Assembly (NCBI GenBank): GCA_965230565.1
Contig: CBDDLH010000015.1
Location: 310,001-374,000 of the forward strand
Length of the DNA: 64,000 nucleotides
Direction: 5' to 3'
Origin: BCD1 sp965230565
Lineage (GTDB): Bacteria; Bacteroidota; Bacteroidia; Chitinophagales; Saprospiraceae
Each line of letters opens with the position of its first letter. Position 1 is the first letter of the stretch. Below the pieces are notes generated by a model, which ran no database searches, had not been told where the DNA came from, and saw only the letters and a program-made list of their open reading frames with translations. Shown here piece by piece: positions 55,439 through 63,141 of the stretch. Both the position numbers and the translations under genes were made by a program.

Positions 55439-55879
55439 ATGATCCAAAGAATTCAAAGTGTTTTCCTTTTACTGGCCAGTGCGGCAACTTTTGGTCTTTT
55501 TGGCTTGTCGTTTGCCAAATCAGATCAGGCCATTGCCAACTCCCAGCTTTTCAGCGACCAGCAATTCAACCTTATGGACGATACCGTTTTGATGGTTTTA
55601 TTCTGTCTTGCAGGAGCCATCGCATTTTTGGCAATTTTCCTTTTTAAGAACAGGGTATTACAACGTAACCTTACTCTACTATCCATTGTGATGAGTTTGG
55701 CAGCTATGGGATGGAGTGTTTTTCAATTTACCCAGGATGCTGCCTCCAAGGCTACGGAAGCGGTTGAATTTGGATTTGGTTTAGGCCTTCCGGTTCTTGC
55801 GATTATCTTTGCAGCCATTGCTGCACGATTCATCAAGAGGGATGATAAGTTGGTTCGGTCCATGGATCGGTTGAGGTAG
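55439..55879 (+). CDS. DUF4293-family membrane protein
   Basis: The ATG at 55439 (MIQRIQSVFLLLA) gives 146 aa, with the promoter octamer correctly placed. Four hydrophobic helices (about 5-25, 50-72, 77-97, 112-132) and a basic C-terminal end (AARFIKRDDKLVRSMDRLR) match DUF4293, a Bacteroidota inner-membrane family of unknown function that typically starts with MIQRIQ. It is followed by a strong bidirectional terminator. Confidence 0.88.
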   Translation: MIQRIQSVFLLLASAATFGLFGLSFAKSDQAIANSQLFSDQQFNLMDDTVLMVLFCLAGAIAFLAIFLFKNRVLQRNLTLLSIVMSLAAMGWSVFQFTQDAASKATEAVEFGFGLGLPVLAIIFAAIAARFIKRDDKLVRSMDRLR

Positions 55880-55908
55880 TAAAATTCTCCTGTCAATTGA
55901 TGGCAAAC

Positions 55909-55942
55909 AAAAAAGGCTTCCGGAGTAACGGAAGCCTTTTTT
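55909..55942. terminator. bidirectional intrinsic terminator
   Basis: AAAAAAGGCTTCCG and CGGAAGCCTTTTTT (14-bp perfect stem, 6-nt loop) between the convergent DUF4293 and exbD genes. Confidence 0.95.
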
Positions 55943-55966
55943 TTATCTATGAAAAAGCTTTCAGTT

Positions 55967-56440
55967 TTAATAACTGGAAGCACGCTTCTTCGCAGAGTAG
56001 TTGATGATCAGCTGTCCTGATTTCCTCAACTGCGTTTTAACGTCCTGAACAATTCCCATAGTTACATTACCGTCAACCCTCAGGGAGGAAGTAATTTTCC
56101 CGTGTCGATTTTCAGGAACCTTAATTTTGTGCTTCTCGAGGAAAAGAGGAATATCGTGTACTTCGGAAATTTTATCTCCAAGTTGCAACCTTGGCTTGGT
56201 ACCGTAAACCTTCTCAAATTGAGGATTAGGCTTACCGATATAAAGGTAATTCACAAGTGATTTTTCTTCCAGTTTGTCCAACTGGGTCGCTTGCGGTGTA
56301 TTAACCCTCACCTTCAGTTCAGCATTTCTCATCACGGTGGTCACCATAAAGAAGAAGAGCAACATGAAGATGATATCAGGCAAAGAAGCCGTGGATATCG
56401 CCGGAGTTGTTTTACCTCTTTTTTTAGAAAATTTTGACAT
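55967..56440 (-). CDS. exbD: ExbD/TolR-family protein (second copy)
   Basis: The start at 56440 (MSKFSKKRGKTTPAIS) gives 157 aa. One N-terminal membrane helix carries the conserved aspartate used in proton translocation (LPDIIFMLLFFFMVTTVM). A periplasmic domain follows, ending in VQDVKTQLRKSGQLIINYSAKK. It forms with ExbB a proton-motive-force-driven energiser for outer-membrane transport. It is the last gene of a four-gene operon; two different ExbD copies in one operon are typical for Bacteroidota. Confidence 0.92.
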   Translation of the reverse strand: MSKFSKKRGKTTPAISTASLPDIIFMLLFFFMVTTVMRNAELKVRVNTPQATQLDKLEEKSLVNYLYIGKPNPQFEKVYGTKPRLQLGDKISEVHDIPLFLEKHKIKVPENRHGKITSSLRVDGNVTMGIVQDVKTQLRKSGQLIINYSAKKRASSY

Positions 56441-56521
56441 AATTTTTAGTTTTTCACTTATCTCAAAATCGATAAGCACGTGAAGAAAAAACCGGTAGTT
56501 TTTCGACTTTTAACAACGAGG

Positions 56522-57073
56522 TTATTCTTCACCGAATGCAGTAGGTTCAGCTTCTGAAAGCACCATCGGAATTTCCTTCTTGATGGCTTTTTTCTTGGCA
56601 ATGTCCAAATCTTCACTGTAGTGAACATTGTACATTTTCATACTCAACTCATCCCAGAGTTCATCATAAGCTGCTTTGAGCTCATTGTAAACTTCCAGGT
56701 AAGTTTTGTAGTTGGTACCACGGTCGTTTTTAAGTGAAATAATGGCACGAGTAGGCCTTTCTGCGAGGTCTTCTCTTTGGTAAGGATTCGAAATGAATTC
56801 CTTGGCATTATCCCTTAAATTACGAATATTCATCGGCTCGCCTCTTACCAGGAGTTGATTCTGAGCATTCACCAGTACTGAATAAACGTTACGTTTTTTC
56901 AGCTGGGTGATATCGGGCTCTTCTTCAGACCAGGGTGGTAATTTAACCCTGATTCCTTTGTCTTCAGCGATCGTGGTGGTTACAAGAAAAAAGATGAGCA
57001 ACAAGAAGGCGATGTCTGCCATAGAACCGGCATTCACCTCATTATTCATCCTGCTTCTACTGGACTTACCCAT
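56522..57073 (-). CDS. exbD: ExbD/TolR-family protein (first copy)
   Basis: A 183-aa protein. The membrane helix with the essential aspartate is SMADIAFLLLIFFLVTTTI. The C-terminal periplasmic part (about 40-183) contains NVYSVLVNAQNQLLVRGEPM and NYKTYLEVYNELKAAYDELW. It is more divergent than the second copy and has an extended acidic C-terminus. It is 12 bp from the gene for the membrane protein upstream, so co-expression is very likely. It lies 81 bp from the second exbD. Confidence 0.92.
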   Translation of the reverse strand: MGKSSRSRMNNEVNAGSMADIAFLLLIFFLVTTTIAEDKGIRVKLPPWSEEEPDITQLKKRNVYSVLVNAQNQLLVRGEPMNIRNLRDNAKEFISNPYQREDLAERPTRAIISLKNDRGTNYKTYLEVYNELKAAYDELWDELSMKMYNVHYSEDLDIAKKKAIKKEIPMVLSEAEPTAFGEE

Positions 57074-57084
57074 AATAAATGATT

Positions 57085-57594
57085 TTATTTAAAGAAGCTT
57101 GTAACTTCCGAATAAACAAATGAAGCAGCCGCAGCAACTATCATGATCAACGCAGTATATAAACCGGCGGAAATGCCTTTAAGCGTATTCTCAGAAAAAT
57201 CTGCACCACTTTCCATAAATTTCTCTATAGCTCCTACGAGGCTTCCGGTTGCTTCACCTGATGCACTGGCCTTGAGTACGAAAAACAAGATCACGAGCAC
57301 AGCAAAGGCAACTACACCTTTGATGGAGTTTTTAAAGTTGGTTGCGATCTGAAAGACGCCAAAGAGCAACATTCCCAAAGCAGCAACTACAATCAAAACA
57401 AGAGCTGCATTAAGTCCGAAGTTGAAGAAATTCCAGTCTCCTCTGTCTTCAGCCTTTACTTCAGATAACGTCATCCCCAGCTCACTTTCAAGCGCAGACG
57501 CTTTGGGAAAGCCGTTAATGATGAAAATCAATATGATAACCAAACCTAGACCGAAAGCCAGGGTCTGGCCATGCTTATTTAAAAAATTATACAT
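57085..57594 (-). CDS. membrane protein of the exb operon
   Basis: A 169-aa protein with three or four hydrophobic segments (about 12-30, 58-82, 90-108, 142-163). Polar segments between them include LSEVKAEDRGDWNFFNFGLN and GAIEKFMESGADFSENTLKG. No motif beyond this is recognised, but its fixed place between exbB and exbD, with 15-bp and 11-bp gaps, points to a role in the same energising complex. Confidence 0.75.
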   Translation of the reverse strand: MYNFLNKHGQTLAFGLGLVIILIFIINGFPKASALESELGMTLSEVKAEDRGDWNFFNFGLNAALVLIVVAALGMLLFGVFQIATNFKNSIKGVVAFAVLVILFFVLKASASGEATGSLVGAIEKFMESGADFSENTLKGISAGLYTALIMIVAAAASFVYSEVTSFFK

Positions 57595-57609
57595 ATCAGT
57601 TTGGTATTC

Positions 57610-58380
57610 TTATGATTTAAAAGTATTGTTTTCAGCCATAATATCTACCAATGCGATAGATGCTTCTTCCATTTTATTAACGATACCATCAATTTTATTA
57701 ACGATATAGTTGTAGAAAATCTGAAGAATAATGGCAACAATAAGACCAAATACCGTGGTCAAAAGGGCTACTTTAATACCACCCGCAACTACTGTTGGAG
57801 AGATATCACCTACAGCCTCAATTTTGTCAAAGGCACCGATCATACCAATTACCGTACCCATAAACCCGAGCATCGGAGCAATGGCGATAAAAAGTGAAAT
57901 CCAAACCAGACCTCTTTCCAAAAGTCCCATCTGAACGCCACCATACCCTACAATGGCTTTTTCTACAGCTTCTGGACCAGCATCCGCAGCTTTGAGACCT
58001 TCATAAAGTACACTTGCTGTTGGGCCAGGAGTTGACTTGCAAATTTCCATGGCACCCTGAACGTCTCCGCTCTTTAGACTGTCGTCGATTTTACTGAGCA
58101 ATTTGTCAGTGTTAGTAGTAGCGATATTCAAAGTAATGATACGCTCAATACAAAATGCAAGACCCAGAATCAAGGTCAGCAATACGAAACTCATGAAGCG
58201 CCAGTCTCCATCGATGAAATACTTCTTCAATAACTGGAAGGAAGTACCGTCTGTATCTGCAGCACCATCATCGGCAGCTGCTGTTTCGGTTGCATCTTGG
58301 GTCTGAGACTGACCATAAACTACATTTCCGGAAAATACTGCAAGGCCAATTACCAGCAGCAATGCTATTAACTTTCGCAT
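57610..58380 (-). CDS. exbB: ExbB/TolQ/MotA-family proton channel protein
   Basis: The start at 58380 (MRKLIALLLVIGLAV) gives 256 aa. There is an N-terminal signal-like helix ending VVYGQ and a short acidic Ala/Asp-rich linker. Three membrane helices typical of ExbB follow (about 60-85, 155-185, 200-225), with GLVWISLFIAIAPMLGFMGTVIGMIGAF and VVAGGIKVALLTTVFGLIVAII. Together with the two ExbD proteins it forms a PMF-driven energiser. No TonB gene is adjacent. Confidence 0.93.
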   Translation of the reverse strand: MRKLIALLLVIGLAVFSGNVVYGQSQTQDATETAAADDGAADTDGTSFQLLKKYFIDGDWRFMSFVLLTLILGLAFCIERIITLNIATTNTDKLLSKIDDSLKSGDVQGAMEICKSTPGPTASVLYEGLKAADAGPEAVEKAIVGYGGVQMGLLERGLVWISLFIAIAPMLGFMGTVIGMIGAFDKIEAVGDISPTVVAGGIKVALLTTVFGLIVAIILQIFYNYIVNKIDGIVNKMEEASIALVDIMAENNTFKS

Positions 58381-58435
58381 AGTCAACAAGGTTTAACGAT
58401 TGTTTTAAAAGTTTAAATTAATTCAAAAATCAATG

Positions 58436-58523
58436 CGGAGAGAGAGGGATTCGAACCCTCGGTACGCTTTTGGCGCACACACGCTTTCCAGGCGTGCCTC
58501 TTCAGCCACTCGAGCACCTCTCC
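58436..58523 (-). tRNA. tRNA-Ser (anticodon GGA)
   Basis: An 88-nt cloverleaf on the minus strand: acceptor stem GGAGAGG / TCTCTCC (last pair G-T), D-arm with GTGGCTGAAGAGG, and anticodon stem-loop GCACGCCTGGAAAGCGTG with anticodon GGA. The long variable arm (TGTGCGCCAAAAGCGTAC) is typical of serine tRNAs. The T-arm is GAGGGTTCGAATCCCTC. The discriminator base is G and CCA is not encoded. It reads codons UCC/UCU. Confidence 0.96.
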
Positions 58524-58725
58524 AAATATGATTCGGGAACTGCCCACATCAAGAATAAAAAGCAGATTCTTTTATCCGCCAAAAGTTACTCCTAACACGA
58601 ACAAATATAATTATTAAGTAGAACTTAACAATACATCGGTCACAAAAATTCAAAAAAGATGTAATAAAACAAAATTTTCTCTGTGATTAATAAATTAAAT
58701 TACATCACACATGGTTTTGAGGCCT

Positions 58726-59490
58726 TTAGGTAAAGAGTTTCTCCGCATTATAGGTAGTTACTTTTGCCACCTCTTCCACGGTTATTCCCTTTACAACAGC
58801 CAACTTTTCCGCCACCAGCTTGACATAACTGCTTTCATTACGCTTGCCCCGGAAAGGCGTCGGTGTCAAATATGGCGAATCTGTCTCGAGTACCAGGTTT
58901 TCCAGATCTACATCGACAATGGTTTTATCCAACCCGCCGTTTTTAAAAGTCACCACTCCCCCTATGCCTAACAGAAATCCTAATTCAATGATCGCATTTG
59001 CCTGATCCTGGTTGCCCGTGAAACAATGAAATATTCCTCTCGGCAGCCTATCCGCCCGTGAACGCATCAATTCAATGATCTCATCCGTAGAATCCCTGGA
59101 ATGAATGACAATGGGGATATCAAATTCCAGGGCCCAGTCCATCTGGGTGGAAAAAGCGATCTTTTGCTGCTCAAAAAAGGTCTTGTCCCAGTAAAGATCG
59201 ATCCCGATCTCCCCAATCGCCACAAAGGACCTTTTATCCAGCCACTCCCTGGCTATGCGCAATTCTTCCTCATAATTCTCCCCTATCGAACAGGGATGTA
59301 CTCCCATCATCGGGAAACAACGCCCCGGCCACTGCTTTTCCATCTCCAGCATCCCGTCAATCGTACGGCTGTCAACATTCGGCAAATACAAGGCCTCAAC
59401 CCCTTCATCAAAAGCTCTTTGTACCACCTCATCCCTGTCTTCATCAAACTGCTCCAGGTACAAATGTGTATGTGTGTCGATCAATTTCAT
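58726..59490 (-). CDS. TatD-family metal-dependent hydrolase
   Basis: The start at 59490 (MKLIDTHTHLYLEQF) gives 254 aa and fits the family. Motifs are DTHTHLY, GEIGIDLYWD, VIHSRDS, IFHCFTGN and VLETDSPYLTP. TatD enzymes are cytoplasmic 3'-5' DNA/RNA exonucleases or D-aminoacyl-tRNA-type hydrolases. The Bacteroidota member is usually annotated TatD/YcfH. A TACATTTG promoter box lies 22 nt upstream of the start. Confidence 0.93.
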   Translation of the reverse strand: MKLIDTHTHLYLEQFDEDRDEVVQRAFDEGVEALYLPNVDSRTIDGMLEMEKQWPGRCFPMMGVHPCSIGENYEEELRIAREWLDKRSFVAIGEIGIDLYWDKTFFEQQKIAFSTQMDWALEFDIPIVIHSRDSTDEIIELMRSRADRLPRGIFHCFTGNQDQANAIIELGFLLGIGGVVTFKNGGLDKTIVDVDLENLVLETDSPYLTPTPFRGKRNESSYVKLVAEKLAVVKGITVEEVAKVTTYNAEKLFT

Positions 59491-59511
59491 TACAGTTGTT
59501 TTCTTTTGGCG

Positions 59512-59519
59512 CAAATGTA
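59512..59519 (-). promoter_or_regulatory. Bacteroidota -7 box (TACATTTG) for tatD
   Basis: A full TAnnTTTG match on the minus strand, 21 nt before the start at 59490. It supports that start choice. Confidence 0.5.
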
Positions 59520-59529
59520 GGGATTTTTT

Positions 59530-59563
59530 GGGTTACGGGTTTCGGGTTGCGAGTTACGGGTTT
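59530..59563. repeat. heptad array (GGGTTAC / GGGTTTC / GGGTTGC)
   Basis: GGGTTAC GGGTTTC GGGTTGC GAGTTAC GGGTTT, with exact 7-bp phase. It uses the same words as 1-25 and 29622-29696. It lies in the divergent gap 59491-60063, followed by GTTCAAGGG-type 9-bp phrases (59633-59674). Confidence 0.85.
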
Positions 59564-59692
59564 AAATTGTTCAAGTTGAGCGGAGCGAAATCCCGAAAGA
59601 GATCTTATATCGAATGTACATGTAATGTCGGGAAGGTTCAAGGGGTTCAAAGCGTTCAAGGGGTTTAAGGTGGTTTCATGAATGATCAACAT

Positions 59693-59727
59693 TTCTGCAC
59701 TCATCACTCTGCACCATGCACTTTGCA
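59693..59727. repeat. heptad array (TCTGCAC-like)
   Basis: TCTGCAC TCATCAC TCTGCAC CATGCAC TTTGCAC, exact 7-bp phase, different vocabulary from the neighbouring array. Confidence 0.75.
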
Positions 59728-59762
59728 CTTTTTGTAGATCTCAGGTGGTTTCAGGAATGGCT

Positions 59763-59825
59763 CAAGGTTTTGCCTTTGCCTGGCTAGTGGGTGGAAAAGG
59801 CAGAACCTTGTCGAAGGAATTCCAA
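59763..59825 (-). repeat. dispersed ~65-bp hairpin element, copy 2
   Basis: On the minus strand it reads AATTCCTTCGACAAGGT, TCTGCCTTT, a unique middle, then CAAAGGCAAAACCTTGA. It matches copy 1 (50293-50357) at both ends. The arms AAGGTTYTGCCTTT pair almost perfectly. A further CTGTCGA CTGTGGA CTGCAGA heptad piece follows at 59923-59949; the rest of the divergent gap shows nothing else. Confidence 0.7.
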
Positions 59826-60050
59826 ACTGTGGCAACTTTCAAAGAATAGATTATAAAAATGTGAATTTTGGTGTGCGCAGCTAAAATTTTGATGCTTCTC
59901 TTTGCCTTTTTGGAATACTATAGGCTGTCGACTGTGGACTGCAGACTAAAACCGTTCTTCATTTTTACATGCTACATTTTACATTCCCGCACTTCGTGCT
60001 CACCCAATAAAAATTGGCACGGGATGTCTCTTCGTTCCATTTACATTCCT

Positions 60051-60058
60051 TAGCTTTG
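60051..60058 (+). promoter_or_regulatory. Bacteroidota -7 box (TAGCTTTG)
   Basis: A full TAnnTTTG match only 5 nt before the ATG at 60064, suggesting a very short leader for the RNase H gene. Confidence 0.45.
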
Positions 60059-60063
60059 TCCCC

Positions 60064-60693
60064 ATGGCAAAAAAGAACAAATACTACGTCGTTTGGGCTG
60101 GCAACACCCCGGGCATTTATGAATCCTGGACCGAATGTCAGTTGCAGATAAAAGGCTTTCCTAATGCAAAATACAAAGCTTTTAAAACCCTTGCAGAAGC
60201 AGAAGCTGCCTATGGTGGCACCTATGTTGATTATTTTGAGAAAAAAGGTAAAAAGACCCCGGCGACATTGAGCCCCGAAGCTATGAAGGAGATCGTTTGG
60301 GATAGTATCTCTGTAGATGCAGCCTGCAGTGGTAATCCAGGGGTAATGGAATATCAAGGCGTTGACACGAAAAATAAAGCACAAATATTCTACCAGAAGT
60401 TTGAGCTGGGTACTAATAATATTGGAGAATTCCTGGCACTGGTCCACGCCCTGGCCATGTTTAAAAATGCAGGGAAGGATACACCTATATATACTGACTC
60501 CAGAACCGCCATGGCATGGGTTCGTAACAGAAAAGTAAAAACCCAACTCAAAAGAACTGCCAAAACAGCCAAATTATACGAACTCATCGCCAGAGCCGAA
60601 ACCTGGCTCCAAAACAACACCTATAAAAATAAGATCCTCAAGTGGAATACCGAGGAATGGGGAGAGATTCCCGCAGACTTTGGAAGGAAGTAA
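60064..60693 (+). CDS. viroplasmin-type ribonuclease H
   Basis: A 209-aa protein. The N-terminal viroplasmin/HBD domain (about 1-50) has YYVVWAGNTPGIYESWTECQ and FPNAKYKAFKTLAEAEAAY, which in eukaryotic RNase H1 binds RNA/DNA hybrids. The catalytic domain (about 78-209) shows SVDAACSGNPG, NNIGEFLALVHAL and YTDSRTAMAWV, and the late aspartate in EEWGEIPADFGRK. It degrades RNA in RNA-DNA hybrids. This two-domain form is common in Bacteroidota. The coding end runs directly into the 16-bp repeat array. Confidence 0.93.
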   Translation: MAKKNKYYVVWAGNTPGIYESWTECQLQIKGFPNAKYKAFKTLAEAEAAYGGTYVDYFEKKGKKTPATLSPEAMKEIVWDSISVDAACSGNPGVMEYQGVDTKNKAQIFYQKFELGTNNIGEFLALVHALAMFKNAGKDTPIYTDSRTAMAWVRNRKVKTQLKRTAKTAKLYELIARAETWLQNNTYKNKILKWNTEEWGEIPADFGRK

Positions 60694-60696
60694 TGG

Positions 60697-60932
60697 ATTG
60701 GGTGATGTGCAGATGGGAGGATGTGCAGATGGGAGGATGTGCAGATGGGAGGATGTGCAAATGGGAGGATGTGCAAATGGGAGGATGTGCAGATGGGAGG
60801 ATGTGCAGATGGGAGGATGTGCAGATTTTGGGATGTGCGGATTAGTAGATGCTACCCAATTCATCTGCACATCCACTAATCTGCACATCTACTAATCTAC
60901 ACATCTATTCATCTGCACACCCGCACATCTAC
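60697..60932. repeat. convergent pair of 16-bp tandem arrays
   Basis: The left array (60697-60855) has nine GATGTGC cores exactly 16 bp apart (unit GATGTGCAGATGGGAG, with CAA/CAG variants) plus a degenerate tenth. The right array (60861-60932) has the reverse-complement core GCACATC, also at 16-bp steps (60867, 60883, 60899, 60915), and a last half step of 8 bp. The two face each other between the convergent RNase H and symporter genes. The symporter stop codon lies inside the right array. Confidence 0.92.
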
Positions 60933-62707
60933 TTACCGTTTTTCTTATCCAGCACACCTTTCATGAAGTAACCGCTGACCAAGGCAATAACCGTGGCGAT
61001 GATTGCTCCCGTCCAGTTGCTGTAGATGAAGAAGCCAATGGCAAACAAGGAACCATACACCAAAAATACACCGGAGAACATTCCTGCCAGTTCACTAGGC
61101 AATTTTCCAACAGTAATATCTTTTTGTTCCAGTTCATTGTCAGCTAAAGCTTTATTGATTACCGGCTGCCATCCTCCACTGTGCGGACGAATGAGTTTGT
61201 AAAAACTCAGCAGCTTGGCATGGTCATCAGGCTTGGTAAGCATGGTAACGGTTAACCAGACGACTGTAGTAATTCCTACCCCGATCAATAATTTCCAGTG
61301 ATCGGCCACTTCTTCAGGATGGATAAATTCAAAATATAATGCCACCAAAAATGAAATGATCATCGCAGCAATTTCACTATAGGCGTTTATTCGCCACCAG
61401 AACCAGCGGAGGATAAAGATCAAACCGGTACCCGCTCCAATTTGTAATAATATATTAAAGGCCTGCAAAGCGTTACTAAGATATAAAGCGAGCAGAGCCG
61501 CAAGTGCCATTAAAACCACTGTTGAAATACGACCGATGGCCACCAGGGTCTTTTCAGATGCATTTTCATCCACGAATCTTTTATAGAAATCATTCACTAC
61601 ATAAGAAGACCCCCAGTTGAGGTGGGTAGAAATGGTTGACATAAATGCGGCGATCAAGGAAGCGATTACCAATCCCAGCAATCCGGCCGGTAAATAAGTA
61701 AGCATGGCAGGATAAGCGAGGTCGTCATTCACAATATTAGGATCTACATCCGGGAAGGCTCCTCTCAAAGATGCCAAATCCGGAAATACCACCAAAGAAG
61801 CCAGGGCGATCAAAATCCATGGCCAGGGACGCAATGCATAGTGGGCTATATTAAAGAACAAGGTTGCTCCCACTGCATTTTTCTCATCTTTGGCAGATAA
61901 CATCCGCTGGGCGATATATCCTCCCCCACCCGGCTCTGCTCCGGGATACCAAACACTCCACCACTGAACGGCCAAAGGCAAAATAAACAGCGGAATCAAA
62001 ACATCCATATTGCTAAAATCCGGTAGAATATCCAGCTTTCCGGATACATTTTCATGGGTGAGCAGATTAGATAAACCATCAACTTCCGGCAAATTCAAAA
62101 CAACAAAAGCCGCCCAGACCGCACCGACCATGGCGATAATAAATTGAAAGAAATCCGTCAGAATAACCCCTTTCAGTCCACCCAGTACAGAATAGATCAC
62201 CGTGACAATGGAAGCGATCAAAATGGTTTGCATTGGCGTCAACCCGAGTAATATCCCTCCAATCTTGATGGCAGCAAGCGTCACACTTGCCATGATCAAA
62301 ACATTGAAAAATACCCCGAGATAAAGGGCCCGGAAACCACGTAGGAAGGCTGCCGCTTTTCCGCTATATCTTAATTCATAAAACTCCAGATCGGTCATCA
62401 CGCCTGACCTTCTCCAAAGCCGGGCATAAACAAAAACCGTCAACATCCCCGTGAGCAGGAAAGCCCACCATACCCAGTTACCGCTCACCCCGTTCTTACG
62501 GACGATATCCGTAACCAGGTTTGGGGTATCGGCTGAGAACGTAGTAGCTACCATGGAGAATCCCAATAACCACCAGGGCATACTTCTGCCCGAAAGAAAG
62601 AAATCGGAAGAACTTTTACCGGATTGTTTGGAAACGATGATCCCAATGGCCATGGAAAGGGCAAAAAATGCAAAAACAATCGACCAGTCTAGAGTTGAAA
62701 GTGTCAT
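60929..62707 (-). CDS. sodium:solute symporter family protein
   Basis: The start at 62707 (MTLSTLDWSIVFAFF) removes a 15-residue extension and gives 592 aa. About 13-14 transmembrane helices of the SSS family are visible, with SGRSMPWWLLGFSMVATTFSADTP, GGLKGVILTDFFQFIIAM and AAFMSTISTHLNWGSSYVVNDFYKRF. Family members import sugars, nucleosides or amino acids with Na+; the substrate is unknown. Bacteroidota carry many such paralogues. Its C-terminus (KKNGK) ends within the 16-bp repeat array. Confidence 0.9.
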   Translation of the reverse strand: MTLSTLDWSIVFAFFALSMAIGIIVSKQSGKSSSDFFLSGRSMPWWLLGFSMVATTFSADTPNLVTDIVRKNGVSGNWVWWAFLLTGMLTVFVYARLWRRSGVMTDLEFYELRYSGKAAAFLRGFRALYLGVFFNVLIMASVTLAAIKIGGILLGLTPMQTILIASIVTVIYSVLGGLKGVILTDFFQFIIAMVGAVWAAFVVLNLPEVDGLSNLLTHENVSGKLDILPDFSNMDVLIPLFILPLAVQWWSVWYPGAEPGGGGYIAQRMLSAKDEKNAVGATLFFNIAHYALRPWPWILIALASLVVFPDLASLRGAFPDVDPNIVNDDLAYPAMLTYLPAGLLGLVIASLIAAFMSTISTHLNWGSSYVVNDFYKRFVDENASEKTLVAIGRISTVVLMALAALLALYLSNALQAFNILLQIGAGTGLIFILRWFWWRINAYSEIAAMIISFLVALYFEFIHPEEVADHWKLLIGVGITTVVWLTVTMLTKPDDHAKLLSFYKLIRPHSGGWQPVINKALADNELEQKDITVGKLPSELAGMFSGVFLVYGSLFAIGFFIYSNWTGAIIATVIALVSGYFMKGVLDKKNGK

Positions 62708-62810
62708 GAAGTTTTGGTTTAGGCTTTTCGAATTTTCAATTATCTGCTGCAATTACGGGACTCACATAAAGCCAGGAAATGATTTTTCCTAACCTTTTTA
62801 CATAACAATA

Positions 62811-62841
62811 ACTGTGAACTGTCAACTGTATACTGCAGACT
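62811..62841. repeat. heptad array (CTGTNNA)
   Basis: CTGTGAA CTGTCAA CTGTATA CTGCAGA CTC, exact 7-bp phase. It uses the same words as 59923-59949 and 63852-63910. It lies in the 434-bp gap 62708-63141. Confidence 0.75.
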
Positions 62842-62876
62842 CAAAAGACGGGTAAATGTAATAAAAAAACGATTCA

Positions 62877-62908
62877 TCCCGAATTTTGACAGGTGTCAAA
62901 ATTCGGGA
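62877..62908. repeat. perfect 15-bp palindrome with a 2-nt loop
   Basis: TCCCGAATTTTGACA and TGTCAAAATTCGGGA separated by GG. It starts with the same TCCCRAATTTTG text as the palindrome at 63095-63128. Confidence 0.85.
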
Positions 62909-63094
62909 TTTTCGTTTGGTGCTCGGTATTTTCAAACCTCCTGGCCTTAAAGTGGAATTAAAGATTTTGAAACATGTTACGGCAAATGGTGAATATTTTA
63001 TTGAAAGTCAATGATCTAAAGCGAACTTCGGGCGTTTTTTATCTCAGGTTCAACTATCGATCTACCTCGTTTGTTAATCTTAAGGAACACAAAA

Positions 63095-63128
63095 ATCCCA
63101 AATTTTGGTTTCAACCAAAATTTGGGAT
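63095..63128. repeat. perfect 16-bp palindrome with a 2-nt loop
   Basis: ATCCCAAATTTTGGTT and AACCAAAATTTGGGAT separated by TC, 14 bp from the def stop codon. It could act as a terminator for def, but the tiny loop argues for a DNA-level function as well. Confidence 0.85.
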
Positions 63129-63141
63129 GACTCATATTTTT

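Noticed and set aside
60642..60895. Open frames on both strands through the 16-bp repeat, encoding WEDVQMGGC-like text
   Set aside because: The frames exist only because a 16-bp unit cycles through all three frames without a stop. They have no start context and the DNA is a non-coding array.
60697..60932. A CRISPR array
   Set aside because: The repeats are 16 bp, contiguous and without unique spacers; no cas gene is present in the window.
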